A DNA stretch of 64,000 nt from Xylophilus ampelinus (lineage in GTDB: Bacteria > Pseudomonadota > Gammaproteobacteria > Burkholderiales > Burkholderiaceae_C), in NCBI RefSeq assembly GCF_901875635.1, contig NZ_CABFMN010000083.1, positions 13,396 through 77,395 on the forward strand, in the 5' to 3' direction. Position 1 is the stretch's first letter, and each line of letters opens with the position of its first letter. A program made the position numbers and the translations under genes. Shown here in pieces: positions 30,246 to 38,986 of this stretch. A model generated the notes under the pieces. The model made no database searches. It was not told the DNA's origin and saw only the letters and a program-made list of their open reading frames with translations.

Positions 30246-31069
30246 GCGCCGCCGTACGTTCCCCGACGCCCTGGCGCCTGCCGCCCTTCGTGCGCGCCAG
30301 CGCAGTGCTGCACCTGGCGGCGCTGGCGGCGGTGGTCGTCGCGCCCTCGCTGTGGCCGTGGGCGCTCGCGGCGGTCTTGCTCAACCATGTGGCGATCACC
30401 GCCATCGGGCTCACGCCGCGCAGCCGCTGGCTGGGCGAGAACATCACGCGCCTGCCCGCCGCGGCCGTCGCCCGGCGCCAAGTCGCACTGACCATCGACG
30501 ACGGGCCCGAGCCGGCAGTGACGCCCGCCGTGCTCGACCTGCTCGATGCGGGCGGCCACAAGGCGACGTTCTTCTGCATCGCCGAACGCGTGCAGGCGCA
30601 CCCTGATCTGGCGCGCGAGATCCTGGCGCGCGGCCACAGCATCCAGAACCACACGGCGCGGCACCGGCACGATTTCTCCTTCCTAGGCCCGCGCGGCTAC
30701 GCGGCGGAGATCGAGCGCGCCCAGCAGATGCTGGAGGCCGTGACCGGCGAGCGCCCGTGCTGCTTCCGCGCGCCGGCCGGGTTGCGCAACCCTTTTCTCG
30801 CGCCGGTGCTGCACCGGCTGGGCCTCACGCTGGTGAGCTGGACCCGCCGCGGCTTCGACACGCGTGAGGGCGATGCGGCCAGGGTGCTGGCGCGCCTGAC
30901 CCGCGGGCTGGCCGCGGGCGACATCCTGCTGCTGCACGACGGCAATGCCGCACGCACCGCTGCGGGCCGGCCCGTGGTACTGGAGGTGCTGCCCGCGCTG
31001 CTCGCGCGGCTGGACGCCGAAGGCCTGCGCTCGGTGGCCCTGCCCGAGGCGCTGAGAGAGACCCCATGA
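30242..31069 (+). CDS. NodB-like polysaccharide deacetylase-family protein
   Basis: 275 residues. Two N-terminal hydrophobic helices anchor it in the membrane; the NodB domain follows with the catalytic motif LTIDDGPEPAVTP, zinc-ligand region NHTARHRHDFSF (H-x3-H), RAPAGLRNPF and LLLHDGNA. It would remove an acetyl or similar group from a sugar or lipid headgroup. This gene is an addition relative to the E. coli APE locus. Confidence 0.82.
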   Translation: MSAAVRSPTPWRLPPFVRASAVLHLAALAAVVVAPSLWPWALAAVLLNHVAITAIGLTPRSRWLGENITRLPAAAVARRQVALTIDDGPEPAVTPAVLDLLDAGGHKATFFCIAERVQAHPDLAREILARGHSIQNHTARHRHDFSFLGPRGYAAEIERAQQMLEAVTGERPCCFRAPAGLRNPFLAPVLHRLGLTLVSWTRRGFDTREGDAARVLARLTRGLAAGDILLLHDGNAARTAAGRPVVLEVLPALLARLDAEGLRSVALPEALRETP

Positions 31070-31839
31070 CCACCGCCATCCTCACTCCCGACGCCGCCTG
31101 GCGCGAGCTGCACGACCAGGCCAGCGCCCCGTACAGGCAGGGCGGCAACTTCGCGTGGCACTTCGCGCGCGGCAAGCTGGGCTACGACCCGGCCTTTCGC
31201 GGCATCGTGTCGCGTGGGCTGATCGGCCCCGGGCGCCCGCGCATGCTCGACATCGGCTCGGGCCAGAGCCTGTTCGCCAACCTGCTGCACAGCATGGCCG
31301 GCATGCAGCGTGCGGGCCGCTGGCCGCAGGGGTGGGCCGCGACGCCGCCCGCGCCCGTGTACACCGGCATCGAACTCATGCCGCGCGACGTGGCACGGGC
31401 CCAGAAATCCGTGGGCCACATCCAGCCCCAGCCGACCATCGTGTGCGGCAACATGTGCACGGCGGAGTTCCCTCCATGCGACGTGGTGGTCATCCTCGAC
31501 GTGCTGCACTACGTCGACCTGGCTGCGCAGGAGGCTGTGCTGCTGCGCGTGCGCGATGCGTTGCTGCGTGGAGCCGGCGAGCGCACGGTGCCGGGCCGCC
31601 TGCTGCTGCGTGTCGGCGACGCGGCCAGCAAGCGCGGCTTTGCCATCAGCCAGTGGGTCGACCGCACGGTGACGCGCATCCGCGGCCACAAGGTGTCGCC
31701 GACCTGGGGCCGCACGCTGGACGAATGGATCGCGCTGCTCCGGCGCCTGGGCTTTTCCGTGCAGCCCGTGCCGATGAGCAAAGGCACGCCCTTTGCCAAC
31801 GTGCTGCTGGTGGCCGACATCGAGGCTTCGACAAAATGA
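31066..31839 (+). CDS. Class I SAM-dependent methyltransferase-like protein
   Basis: 257 residues. The SAM-binding Gly motif is RMLDIGSGQSLFANLL; CGNMCTAEFPPCDVVVILDVLHYVDL is the post-motif region typical of Rossmann methyltransferases. No membrane segment or signal peptide. It overlaps both neighbours by ATGA. Methylation of the aryl head group is the usual role of methyltransferases in APE loci, but the substrate is inferred. Confidence 0.78.
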   Translation: MTTAILTPDAAWRELHDQASAPYRQGGNFAWHFARGKLGYDPAFRGIVSRGLIGPGRPRMLDIGSGQSLFANLLHSMAGMQRAGRWPQGWAATPPAPVYTGIELMPRDVARAQKSVGHIQPQPTIVCGNMCTAEFPPCDVVVILDVLHYVDLAAQEAVLLRVRDALLRGAGERTVPGRLLLRVGDAASKRGFAISQWVDRTVTRIRGHKVSPTWGRTLDEWIALLRRLGFSVQPVPMSKGTPFANVLLVADIEASTK

Positions 31840-32297
31840 CCGCTCCCCAGACCCTCGACCGCGCGGGCATCGCCGCGCGCATCCCGCACAGCGGCGACAT
31901 GTGCCTGCTCGACCGGCTCGAACGCTGGGACGCCCAGTCCATCCACTGCACGACGGCGCGCCATGCCGACCCGGCGAACCCGCTGCGCACCGCCAGCGGC
32001 CTGATGAGCGCCTGCGCCATCGAGTTCGCCGCGCAGGCGATGGCGCTGCATGGCGGGCTGCTCGCCGCCGAGGGCAGCGAGCCCTCGGCCGGCTTCCTGG
32101 CCAGCACGCGCAACGTGCGGTTGAACAGCGCGCGCTTCGACGACCGTCCCGCCCCGCTGCACCTGCATGCCGAGCGCCTGTCGGGCGACGTGAATCAGGT
32201 GATGTACGCCTTCCGCGTCGAAGACGGCGCGGGCCGCCCCGTGGCCGACGGCCGCGCGGTGGTCGTCCTCAACACGCCGCTGCCCGCGGCCTCCTGA
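31836..32297 (+). CDS. ApeP-like 3-hydroxyacyl-ACP dehydratase
   Basis: 153 residues with the hotdog signature IPHSGDMCLLDRLERWD near the N-terminus and ASGLMSACAIEFAAQAMALHGG. This resembles the dedicated dehydratase (ApeP) that works with ApeI in polyene elongation. It follows the methyltransferase directly (ATGA), the place where a ketosynthase could be expected, with no gap. Confidence 0.82.
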   Translation: MTAPQTLDRAGIAARIPHSGDMCLLDRLERWDAQSIHCTTARHADPANPLRTASGLMSACAIEFAAQAMALHGGLLAAEGSEPSAGFLASTRNVRLNSARFDDRPAPLHLHAERLSGDVNQVMYAFRVEDGAGRPVADGRAVVVLNTPLPAAS

Positions 32298-32317
32298 ACC
32301 TGTTCGGACCTGCTCCC

Positions 32318-33052
32318 ATGACCTCACTCCAAGGCAAGCGCGCCCTTGTCACCGGTGCCAGCGGCGCCCTCGGTTCGGCCATCGCCGAGCGCCTGGCGCG
32401 CGACGGCGCCACCGTGCTGCTGCACGCCAACGGCCGGCGCGACGCCATCGAGGCGCTGGCCTCGCGCATCGCGGCGTCGGGCGGCCAGGCCGAGTGCCAT
32501 GTGTTCGACCTGACGAGCGACGAAGGCACGGCCCAGGCCTGCGCGCGCATCCTCGAAGCGGGCCCGGTGCAAGTGCTGGTGAACAACGCCGGCGTGCACG
32601 ACGACGCCGTACTGCCCGGCATGCGCGCCGAGCAGTGGCACAAGGTGATCGACGTGTCGCTCAACGGCTTCTTCCGCGTGACGCAGCCGCTGCTGCTGCC
32701 GATGCTGCGCACGCGGTGGGGCCGCATCATCAACATCTCGTCGGTCGCGGCGATCACCGGCAACAAGGGCCAGGTGAACTACGCGGCCGCCAAGGGCGCG
32801 CTCAACAGCGCGACCAAGGCGCTGTCGCTCGAAGTGGCACCGCGCGGCGTGACGGTGAACGCCATCGCGCCGGGCATCATCGCGTCGCCGATGGCCGACG
32901 CGGTGTTCGATCCGGCGCTGATCCAGCAACTCGTGCCGGTCAAGCGCGCGGGCACGCCGGAGGAGGTGGCGGCGCTGGCGGGTTTTCTCGCCGGGCCGGA
33001 GGCGGCGTACATCACGGGGCAGGTCATCTCGATCAACGGCGGGATGGTCTGA
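32318..33052 (+). CDS. FabG-like 3-oxoacyl-ACP reductase (ApeQ-like)
   Basis: 244 residues, classical short-chain dehydrogenase: cofactor motif TGASGALGSAIA, LVNNAGVHDD, catalytic Ser in INISSVAAITG, YAAAK (Tyr/Lys) and IAPGIIASPM. It would reduce 3-oxoacyl-ACP during chain extension. Last gene of the cluster, 20 bp after the dehydratase. No ketosynthase follows. Confidence 0.88.
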   Translation: MTSLQGKRALVTGASGALGSAIAERLARDGATVLLHANGRRDAIEALASRIAASGGQAECHVFDLTSDEGTAQACARILEAGPVQVLVNNAGVHDDAVLPGMRAEQWHKVIDVSLNGFFRVTQPLLLPMLRTRWGRIINISSVAAITGNKGQVNYAAAKGALNSATKALSLEVAPRGVTVNAIAPGIIASPMADAVFDPALIQQLVPVKRAGTPEEVAALAGFLAGPEAAYITGQVISINGGMV

Positions 33053-33069
33053 AGACGGCTCAATCGGCG

Positions 33070-33134
33070 AAAGTGCAATCGGGCTGTGGCGCTTGCTGCT
33101 TCTGCGTTGTGGCCGAAATCGTCACGTTCGTTAC
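33070..33134. repeat. 65-bp dispersed repeat, copy B
   Basis: AAAGTGCAATCGGGCTGTGG at the start and TCGTCACGTTCGTTAC at the end; 53 of 65 positions match 18021-18085. It lies 17 bp after the fabG-like stop codon. Confidence 0.7.
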
Positions 33135-33395
33135 TTTCTTGGCTGGGCTTGTTTTTTTGGGCGCTGACCGGTGGCTTGTTCCGTCGTCGCTGTCGATCGG
33201 CCGGCACGACCGGCTGGGGCGCTGGCGGCGGCCGCGGGCCTGCGTTCTCCGGCGCTGGCTCGCGCTGACCGGCTTGCCTTGCGAGAGTTGTGCTCGCTGT
33301 CCATCGACGTGCTGGAGGGACTGCACGGCGCCGCGAATGGCGCCTGCGCCCGCAGGCCCACGACCACCGCCCTGAACCGCTGCGCCTCATCCTCT
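33135..33395. other. Gene-free region, no recognisable function
   Basis: Open frames exist on both strands, but their products are low complexity (Ala, Arg, Ser, Pro) with no domain. It looks like decayed or repeat-derived DNA. I see no RNA gene, terminator or promoter here. Confidence 0.4.
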
Positions 33396-33533
33396 CAAGT
33401 CCCCTCTCCCTCTCCCTCCCCCGCTGGGGGAGGGTCGGGGTGGGGGCACGCGGCGACTGAAAAAGCTGTGCCCCATCCAGCGCCGGGGGTGCCCCTCACC
33501 CCACCTCTCCCCAGCGGGGAGAGGAGTCAAACC
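33396..33533. repeat. GC-rich palindromic repeat (CCCTCTCCC...GGGGAGAGG type)
   Basis: Polypyrimidine CCCTCTCCCTCTCCCTCCCC and a small hairpin CTCCCCCGCTGGGGGAG are followed by GGTCGGGGTGGGGGCA, answered 50 bp on by TGCCCCTCACCCCACC and the hairpin CTCTCCCCAGCGGGGAGAG. The whole forms a large imperfect inverted repeat, a type I recognise from many proteobacterial genomes. Confidence 0.65.
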
Positions 33534-33677
33534 GAACGCGCCCGCCCCATGCCGGCCGAACGCGCGCCCGGTCCAGGCCGGCGCCGCCGGCCGGGTTCAG
33601 ACCCGCACCCGTCACTCACCCCAGGTTCGGCCTCGCAAAAAAGAAGACAGCCCAGGGAACGGGGACCTCCACGGCCC

Positions 33678-34202
33678 TCAGGGCCGCCGAACCTCCAGCG
33701 GCTGCTTCGACCAGTACACCCCCGCCAACTGGTCCAGCCGCACTGTGCCGCCCGTCGACGGCGCATGCACGAAGCGCCCCTCGCCCACGTAGATGCCGGC
33801 ATGCGTGGGCCGGCCGCGGCCGAAGAGCACCAGGTCGCCGGTGCGGATCTCGTCGATGCCCACGGGCTCGCCGAAACCGCTGAGCTGCGCCACCGTGCGC
33901 GGCGGCACCAGGCCCGCGCGGCTGCGGTACACATAACCGATCAGCCCGCTGCAGTCGAAGCCGCTATCGGGCGTGTTGCCGCCGTAGCGGTAGGGCGTAC
34001 CGACCAGCCCCAGCGCATGGATCGCGATGTCGTCGGACTGCGAGGGCGTGAGCGGCGGGTAGTAGATGGTGCGCGGTACGGCCGGTGCGCGGCTGCCGGT
34101 CGGCGGGCTGGCGCAGCCCGACAGCAGGGCGCCGCACAGCAGTGCTACCAGCAGCGGCGCGGAAGTCAGGGAAGCGGTGCGAAGCGGCAAGACCAGGCGC
34201 AT
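33678..34202 (-). CDS. NlpC/P60-family cell-wall peptidase lipoprotein
   Basis: 174 residues. The lipobox SGC gives lipidated C30, so the enzyme should be anchored in the outer or inner membrane facing the periplasm. The NlpC/P60 domain has catalytic Cys84 in GFDCSGLIGYVY, His134 in PTHAGIYVG and a third polar residue His146 (FVHAPS). The family cleaves stem peptides of peptidoglycan (D-Glu/mDAP bonds), like E. coli Spr/MepS. Stand-alone gene. Confidence 0.9.
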   Translation of the reverse strand: MRLVLPLRTASLTSAPLLVALLCGALLSGCASPPTGSRAPAVPRTIYYPPLTPSQSDDIAIHALGLVGTPYRYGGNTPDSGFDCSGLIGYVYRSRAGLVPPRTVAQLSGFGEPVGIDEIRTGDLVLFGRGRPTHAGIYVGEGRFVHAPSTGGTVRLDQLAGVYWSKQPLEVRRP

Positions 34203-34221
34203 GGCGGTGGCGGATGAGCTG

Positions 34222-34285
34222 GAATGCTATGAAGTTTATAGCTGCCCGCGCCCGTCCCGCCTGCCTTGGCGCCCGAAAAGAGGGT
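34222..34285 (+). repeat. Comamonadaceae-type intergenic repeat, copy 4
   Basis: AATGCTATGAAGTTTATAGC, then TGCCCGCGCCCGTCCCGCC and a short tail near GGCGCCCGAAAAGAGGG. It lies between the NlpC/P60 and deaminase genes. Confidence 0.78.
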
Positions 34286-34329
34286 CAATCGTGGGCCGAC
34301 CGCAACGTGCGGGCTGTGCGGCCCAAGGC

Positions 34330-34833
34330 TCAGCGGCTCTGCCAGAAACCCCGGTGCGTGGCCACCATCTCCTCGGCCACCGCGTCGACCGGGCCGATCA
34401 CCTCCACGGCGCGCTGGCCACGCGCGAACACCTCGCGGCAGGGCAGGCTCAACGTCGGGTTCTCGGGGTGGTCGCCGGTGAGGGCCAGCAGCGCGGTTTC
34501 CTCGGCGCCGTACAGAACACGCCCGATGCCCGCCCAGTACACCGTGCCGGCGCACATCGCGCAGGGCTCGAAGGTGGTGACCAGCGTGCATTGCGCGAGG
34601 TAGGCGCCGGGGTAGTTGGCCGCGGCGGTGCGGGCGAGCGTGGCCTCGGCGTGGTTCACCGTGTCGATGTTGCCCTGCTCGGCGAGCACGGTCTCGCCAT
34701 CGGGCGCCAGCAGCAGCGCGCCGAATGGGTGTCGGCCCATGGCCATGGCACGGCGCGCGACGGCGTCGGCGCGGCGCAGGTGGCGGGCGCACTGGTCGGG
34801 GGTGAGGGTAGAAGCAACCGGTGAGGTGTTCAT
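34330..34833 (-). CDS. CDA-fold nucleoside/nucleobase deaminase
   Basis: 167 residues from the ATG at 34833; an upstream TTG is less likely. Zinc-site motifs are NHAEATLAR (H-A-E) and FEPCAMCAGTVYWAGI (P-C-x2-C). The fold is that of guanine deaminase, TadA and related enzymes. The C-terminus (REVFARGQRAVEVIGPV) fits small-molecule nucleoside deaminases better than TadA, but the substrate cannot be assigned. It may belong to the nucleobase-use theme of this window. Confidence 0.82.
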   Translation of the reverse strand: MNTSPVASTLTPDQCARHLRRADAVARRAMAMGRHPFGALLLAPDGETVLAEQGNIDTVNHAEATLARTAAANYPGAYLAQCTLVTTFEPCAMCAGTVYWAGIGRVLYGAEETALLALTGDHPENPTLSLPCREVFARGQRAVEVIGPVDAVAEEMVATHRGFWQSR

Positions 34834-34876
34834 GGAGGAGAAGACGAGAAGCAAGGTTGGGTGAGAGACGAGTCGT

Positions 34877-35896
34877 TCAGCGCCACTGCAGCAGCAGCGA
34901 CCAGGGCTGGCGACTCATGTGGCGGTCGACGCAACCCGGGGTGCCGGCCACGCAGCCGGCGGGCTGGTAGCTCGGGTCCAGGCGCCGCGTGCCCGGGGCG
35001 AAGTCGAGCCGGCGCAGGGTCACGGACTGCAGCACATTCCCACCGATGGCGTCGAAGCCTTGGGCGTCGACCTGCGTGACGACGTCGCAGTGCATGGGCA
35101 GTGCACCGCCGCCGGCTTCGCGGCGCGCCAGCGCGTCGCCGAGCTTGTCGAAGCTGTCGAGTTCGGCCTGCGAGCCCCGCGCCTGGCACACGAGATCGCC
35201 CACGCGCGGGGTGGTGTGGGTGAGGTCGCAGGTGCGCAGCGCATAGGGCGTGGGCTCGCCGGTCTGCTCGCGCTGTGTGGCGGCCCAGGCGGCGCCGGCA
35301 TAGTCGGCATGGGCTTCGGAGAACGCGAACTCCTCGGCCTGCAGGCCGGCCTCGCGCGCCAGCCAACTGACGAAGGCCGCGGACCAGGGGGTATCGACCA
35401 CGGCCACGCGGTCGATCGCGATCTGCAGGGCGCGCAGTTCGGCAGACGACAGGCCCTGGTCGGGACCCACGCCCAGGCCCTGCAGGTGCGACGCACTGGC
35501 TTGCTGCAGCGCCTGCTGCAACAGCCGCCGGTCGGCCGGTCGCAGGGCGCCGAAGCGCACTTGGGAGGGCAGGCGGCCGTCGGCGTCGACGGCCTCCCAG
35601 TAGCCGATCACACGCTGCCAAGGCGGCGCGACGCGCAGGGAGCGTGGTGTGTCCTCGGCCTCGTAGCTGCCGGCGTCGAGCAGGCGGCCCTGCGCGTCGA
35701 GGGCCGGGCTGCCCCAGGCGGCGTGCTCGCGTTGGGCGAGCGCGGCAAGCTTCAGTGCGCGCGGCGGCGCGGGCCGCTCGACGCCTGCGCTGCACAGCGC
35801 TTCGACGGTCTGCGCCGCAGCGGCGGATTCGGGAGCGAGGAGGGCGCCGAGCGACAGGGCCGCGACGGCGAGACAAAGAGGAAGGCACTGGCGCAT
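34877..35896 (-). CDS. DUF2272 domain protein, exported
   Basis: 339 residues from MRQCLPLCLAVAALSLG, with a signal peptide cleaved near SAAAA-QTV. The DUF2272 core is seen in DTPWSAAFVSWLAREAGL, YAGAAWAATQ and HCDVVTQVDAQGFDAIGGNV, a layout resembling NlpC/CHAP-like amidase folds with possible Cys/His active sites. Function unknown. It is followed by a hydrolase lipoprotein gene upstream on the same strand, 44 bp apart, so the two may be cotranscribed. Confidence 0.7.
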   Translation of the reverse strand: MRQCLPLCLAVAALSLGALLAPESAAAAQTVEALCSAGVERPAPPRALKLAALAQREHAAWGSPALDAQGRLLDAGSYEAEDTPRSLRVAPPWQRVIGYWEAVDADGRLPSQVRFGALRPADRRLLQQALQQASASHLQGLGVGPDQGLSSAELRALQIAIDRVAVVDTPWSAAFVSWLAREAGLQAEEFAFSEAHADYAGAAWAATQREQTGEPTPYALRTCDLTHTTPRVGDLVCQARGSQAELDSFDKLGDALARREAGGGALPMHCDVVTQVDAQGFDAIGGNVLQSVTLRRLDFAPGTRRLDPSYQPAGCVAGTPGCVDRHMSRQPWSLLLQWR

Positions 35897-35940
35897 GCCC
35901 GGTGGAGCATAGCCCGCCCCGGGCATGGCATCGTCGCCGC

Positions 35941-37038
35941 TCAGCGCCCGAGGTGCCGGTCGAAGAAGCGCGCGATGTCGGTGAAGGCCTCGCGCGTTTC
36001 CGGCGCATCGGGGTTGATGCCGTACTGCGCGTGCGACTGGCCTTCGTACACGTTCAGGTCGGCCTCCACCCCGGCGCGGCGCAGCTTGCGGTGCGTGCGC
36101 ACGGTGTTCGACAGGAAGAGGTCGCGCGTGCCGCTGGTGAGGATGGCGGGCGGAAAGCCCGCGAAGTCGCCGTAGATCGGCGAGAGCTGCGGGTCCTTGA
36201 GGTCCCGCCCGTTGGCGTAGAGCAGCGCCGCGCGGCCCAGCCAGCCGTCCCAGGTGACGAGGATGTTGTCGATCCACTCCGCCGTCTGGTAGGTGTCGCC
36301 GATCTTCGCGATGTCCGACCAGGGCGTTCCGGGCGCGATGGCGCCGGGCAGCGGCACGCCTTCGGCCTTGGCGCGCAGCACCAGCGCCAGCGTCATCGCA
36401 CCGCCGGTGGAGGTGCCGAACACCGCCATGTTGCGTGGCGCGTTGGTGCGCACCAGTTCTTTCCACACGGCCATGGCGTCGTCCATCGCGGCGGGGTAGG
36501 GGAAGTCGGGCGGCATGCGGTAGTCGACCGAGACCACCTTGTAGCCGCCGAAGCTGGCCAGCAGCATCGCTTCGGGCAGGGCCGACTCGCGCGGCCCGAA
36601 CACATAGCCGCCGCCGTGCACATGCATCAGCAGGCGCCGCTCGTTGCCGGGCGCGATGCTGCGCGGCGTGACGACGAAGGCGTTGACACCCGCAATGCGC
36701 GTGGCTTGCACATCGACGCGCAGCTTTTCCTTGAGCGCCGGGATGGCGGCGATCACCGGCGCGGCGCGACTCTCGACCAGCGCTTTCCATTCGGCCGCGT
36801 TGCGCGGGGCGGCGTTGAAGTGCGGCGGGTAGGGTGCCGCGATCAGCGCCTGCATCTGCGGGCTGACCTCGGCCGTGGGCGGCGGGCTGAGCTGCGCCGG
36901 TGAGCGGCGCGGCCCGGGCTGGGCGTTGGCGGCCGCCTGTGCGGCGGCCTTCTCGGCATAGCCCGCGGGATTCTGCGCGCAGGCGCCAAGCAGCGCGGCC
37001 AGTGCGAGGGCCGCGAGCGATCGGGTTCGTAGCTGCAT
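35941..37038 (-). CDS. Alpha/beta-hydrolase lipoprotein, hormone-sensitive-lipase-like
   Basis: 365 residues. The lipobox LLGAC gives lipidated C20. Oxyanion motif HVHGGGYVFG, nucleophile Ser in FGTSTGGAMT (GxSxG), Asp in LTSGTRDLFLSNTV and His in EGQSHAQYGI form the catalytic set of the HSL/type IV esterase family. A Pro/Ala-rich linker follows the lipid anchor. Likely an envelope-bound esterase acting on short acyl esters. Confidence 0.85.
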   Translation of the reverse strand: MQLRTRSLAALALAALLGACAQNPAGYAEKAAAQAAANAQPGPRRSPAQLSPPPTAEVSPQMQALIAAPYPPHFNAAPRNAAEWKALVESRAAPVIAAIPALKEKLRVDVQATRIAGVNAFVVTPRSIAPGNERRLLMHVHGGGYVFGPRESALPEAMLLASFGGYKVVSVDYRMPPDFPYPAAMDDAMAVWKELVRTNAPRNMAVFGTSTGGAMTLALVLRAKAEGVPLPGAIAPGTPWSDIAKIGDTYQTAEWIDNILVTWDGWLGRAALLYANGRDLKDPQLSPIYGDFAGFPPAILTSGTRDLFLSNTVRTHRKLRRAGVEADLNVYEGQSHAQYGINPDAPETREAFTDIARFFDRHLGR

Positions 37039-37164
37039 ATCGTCGTGTCTCCGGAGTGCGCCTCATGTTCGCACCCGGGGACCAGGGGCCGGCACCCGAT
37101 CAAACCCGGGGGCCGCGCGGCCGCGGTGAGGCCCTTGGTTCGCTTTTCGCCGCGTCGCGGCCGC

Positions 37165-37932
37165 TCAGCCGCCTTGCGAGCCGCGGTGTGCCCAGCCGGT
37201 GGTGCGCTTCTCGATCGCGCTGAAGAGCTCGTACATGACCATTGCCATGGCGCCCACGACCATCAGCCCGGCGAAGGCCAGGCCCATCTGCATCGCCGAG
37301 CCGGCGCTGATGAGCAGGTAGCCGATGCCTTCGTTGGCGGCCGTCATCTCCGACACCGTGGTGCCGACGAAGGCCAGCGTGATGGCGACCTTGAGCGAGG
37401 CGTAGAAGTACGGCATGGAGCGCGGCAGGCCGATCTTCATGAGCACGTCCCAGCGCTTGGCGCCGAGCACGCGCAGCACGTCTTCCAGCTCCGGCTCCAG
37501 CGTGGCCAGCCCGGTCGCGATGTTGACCATGATCGGGAAGAAGCTGATGAGGAAGGCCGTGAGGATCGCGGGCCCGATGCCGATGCCGAACCACACCACC
37601 AGGATGGGCACGAAGGCCGCCTTGGGCAGTGCGTTGAAGGCGGTCATGAGCGGGTACATCGCCGCGTAGGCCAGGCGCGAGCTGCCGATCACGAAGCCCA
37701 GCAGCACGCCCACCACGATCGCCAGGCCGAAGCCCGCCATCGTCACCCAGAAGGTGCGCCAGGCGTGGCCCGCGATGATGGTCTTGAACTCCCAGAACTG
37801 CGTCCAGATGCGCCAGGGGCTGGGGAAGATGAAGTCCGAGACGTTGAAGGCCGAGCAGATGATCTGCCACAGCACCAGCACGGCCACCAGCAGCAGCCAG
37901 GGCGACCAGCGTTCGAGTTGCTTGTTGTTCAT
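37165..37932 (-). CDS. SsuC/TauC-type ABC transporter permease
   Basis: 255 residues with six membrane helices and the EAA-loop VLRVLGAKRWDVLMKIGLPRSMPYF typical of the nitrate/sulfonate/taurine group. Downstream partner of the ATPase and binding-protein genes on the same strand; a 100-bp palindromic repeat separates it from the ATPase. The substrate is unknown. Confidence 0.88.
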   Translation of the reverse strand: MNNKQLERWSPWLLLVAVLVLWQIICSAFNVSDFIFPSPWRIWTQFWEFKTIIAGHAWRTFWVTMAGFGLAIVVGVLLGFVIGSSRLAYAAMYPLMTAFNALPKAAFVPILVVWFGIGIGPAILTAFLISFFPIMVNIATGLATLEPELEDVLRVLGAKRWDVLMKIGLPRSMPYFYASLKVAITLAFVGTTVSEMTAANEGIGYLLISAGSAMQMGLAFAGLMVVGAMAMVMYELFSAIEKRTTGWAHRGSQGG

Positions 37933-37965
37933 GGAAGGGATGCGGAGGTTCTTGAAATCGGACTA

Positions 37966-38065
37966 CCGGACGCAGAGGGCGCAGAAGTCACGCAGAGGAC
38001 GCAGAAGGAATTCGGATGGGTTTCTTTTGCGTTCTCTGCGAAACCTTTGCGACCTCTGCGTCCGG
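37966..38065. repeat. Long palindromic repeat (CCGGACGCAGAGG element), copy 1
   Basis: Terminal arms CCGGACGCAGAGG and CCTCTGCGTCCGG are perfect complements; the interior repeats CGCAGAGGACGCAGAAG against TTCTCTGCGAAACC. It ends 10 bp past the ATPase stop codon on the minus strand. A second copy is at 44364-44485. Confidence 0.8.
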
Positions 38066-38075
38066 AAGTCCGTCT

Positions 38076-38903
38076 TCATGCGACCTCCCCGGTGGGCGCC
38101 GCCTGCCGCATCGCCCCGATGTGGCTTCGCAGCTCGTGCACGATGTCGCTGAACTCCTTGGTGTAGGTCACCTCGAGGTCGCGCGGACGGGGCAGTTCGA
38201 TCTCGCGGCGCACGACGAAGCGGCCGGGCGACTTGCTCATCACGTACACCGTATCGGCGAGGAACACCGACTCGCGCAGGTCGTGCGTGACGAGGATCAC
38301 GTTGAAGCGCTGCTCGGTCCAGAGGTCGCGCAGGATGCACCACAGTTCCTCGCGGGTGAAGGCATCGAGGGCGCCGAAGGGCTCGTCCAGCAGCAGCATC
38401 TTGGGCTCGTGGATCAGCGCGCGGCAGATCGACGCCCGCTGCTGCATGCCGCCCGAGAGCTGCCAGGGAAACTTGTCCTCGTAGCCGCCCAGGCCCACCT
38501 TCTGCAGCAGGCGGCGGGCGCGCTCCTCGTACTCCTTGCGCTTGCTCTTGAAGCTGGAACGGTAGGGCTCGACGATCTCCAGCGGCAGCAGCACGTTGTC
38601 GACCGTGGTGCGCCACGGCAGCAGCGAGGGCGCCTGGAAGGCCATGCCCGAGATCTTGAGCGGGCCGGTCACCGGCTGGCCGTCGATGCGGATCCTGCCC
38701 ATCGAGGGCATCTTCAAGCCCGTCGTGAGCTTCATGAAGGTGGACTTGCCGCAGCCCGAGGGGCCGACGATGGCGATGAACTCGCCTTGCTTCACCTTCA
38801 GGTCGATGGCTTCGACGGCGAAGTGGTTCTCGCGCAGCAACTGCTCGTTGTAGGCGAGCCAGACGTCCTGGAAGTCGACGAAGGGGGTGTCGGTGTCTGC
38901 CAT
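38076..38903 (-). CDS. SsuB/TauB-type ABC transporter ATPase
   Basis: 275 residues. Walker A GPSGCGKSTFMK, Q-loop FQAPSLLPW, signature LSGGMQQRASICRAL, Walker B MLLLDEPFGALDAFT and the H-loop VTHDLRESVFLADTVYVM are all intact. Forms an importer with the flanking permease and binding protein. Confidence 0.9.
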   Translation of the reverse strand: MADTDTPFVDFQDVWLAYNEQLLRENHFAVEAIDLKVKQGEFIAIVGPSGCGKSTFMKLTTGLKMPSMGRIRIDGQPVTGPLKISGMAFQAPSLLPWRTTVDNVLLPLEIVEPYRSSFKSKRKEYEERARRLLQKVGLGGYEDKFPWQLSGGMQQRASICRALIHEPKMLLLDEPFGALDAFTREELWCILRDLWTEQRFNVILVTHDLRESVFLADTVYVMSKSPGRFVVRREIELPRPRDLEVTYTKEFSDIVHELRSHIGAMRQAAPTGEVA

Positions 38904-38924
38904 GGTTCAGATATGAAAAGGGCC

Positions 38925-38976
38925 TGCGACGCCCGTGGGGCGGGCGCAGGCCGCTATAAAAATCAGAGCAATGCTA
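38925..38976 (-). repeat. Comamonadaceae-type intergenic repeat, copy 5
   Basis: Minus strand: GCTCTGATTTTTATAGCGGC, then CTGCGCCCGCCCCACGGGCG. It lies between the binding-protein and ATPase genes and resembles copy 7 in its GCCCGTCCCACGGGC hairpin. Confidence 0.8.
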
Positions 38977-38986
38977 TGAGGCGGGC

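Noticed and set aside
33135..33395. Small Arg/Ala/Ser-rich frames on both strands in the post-cluster gap
   Set aside because: Low complexity, no ribosome-binding site and no domain; the region is flanked by repeats.
33396..33533. CRISPR-like array in the repetitive GC-rich region
   Set aside because: The repeats form one inverted pair rather than regularly spaced direct repeats with spacers.
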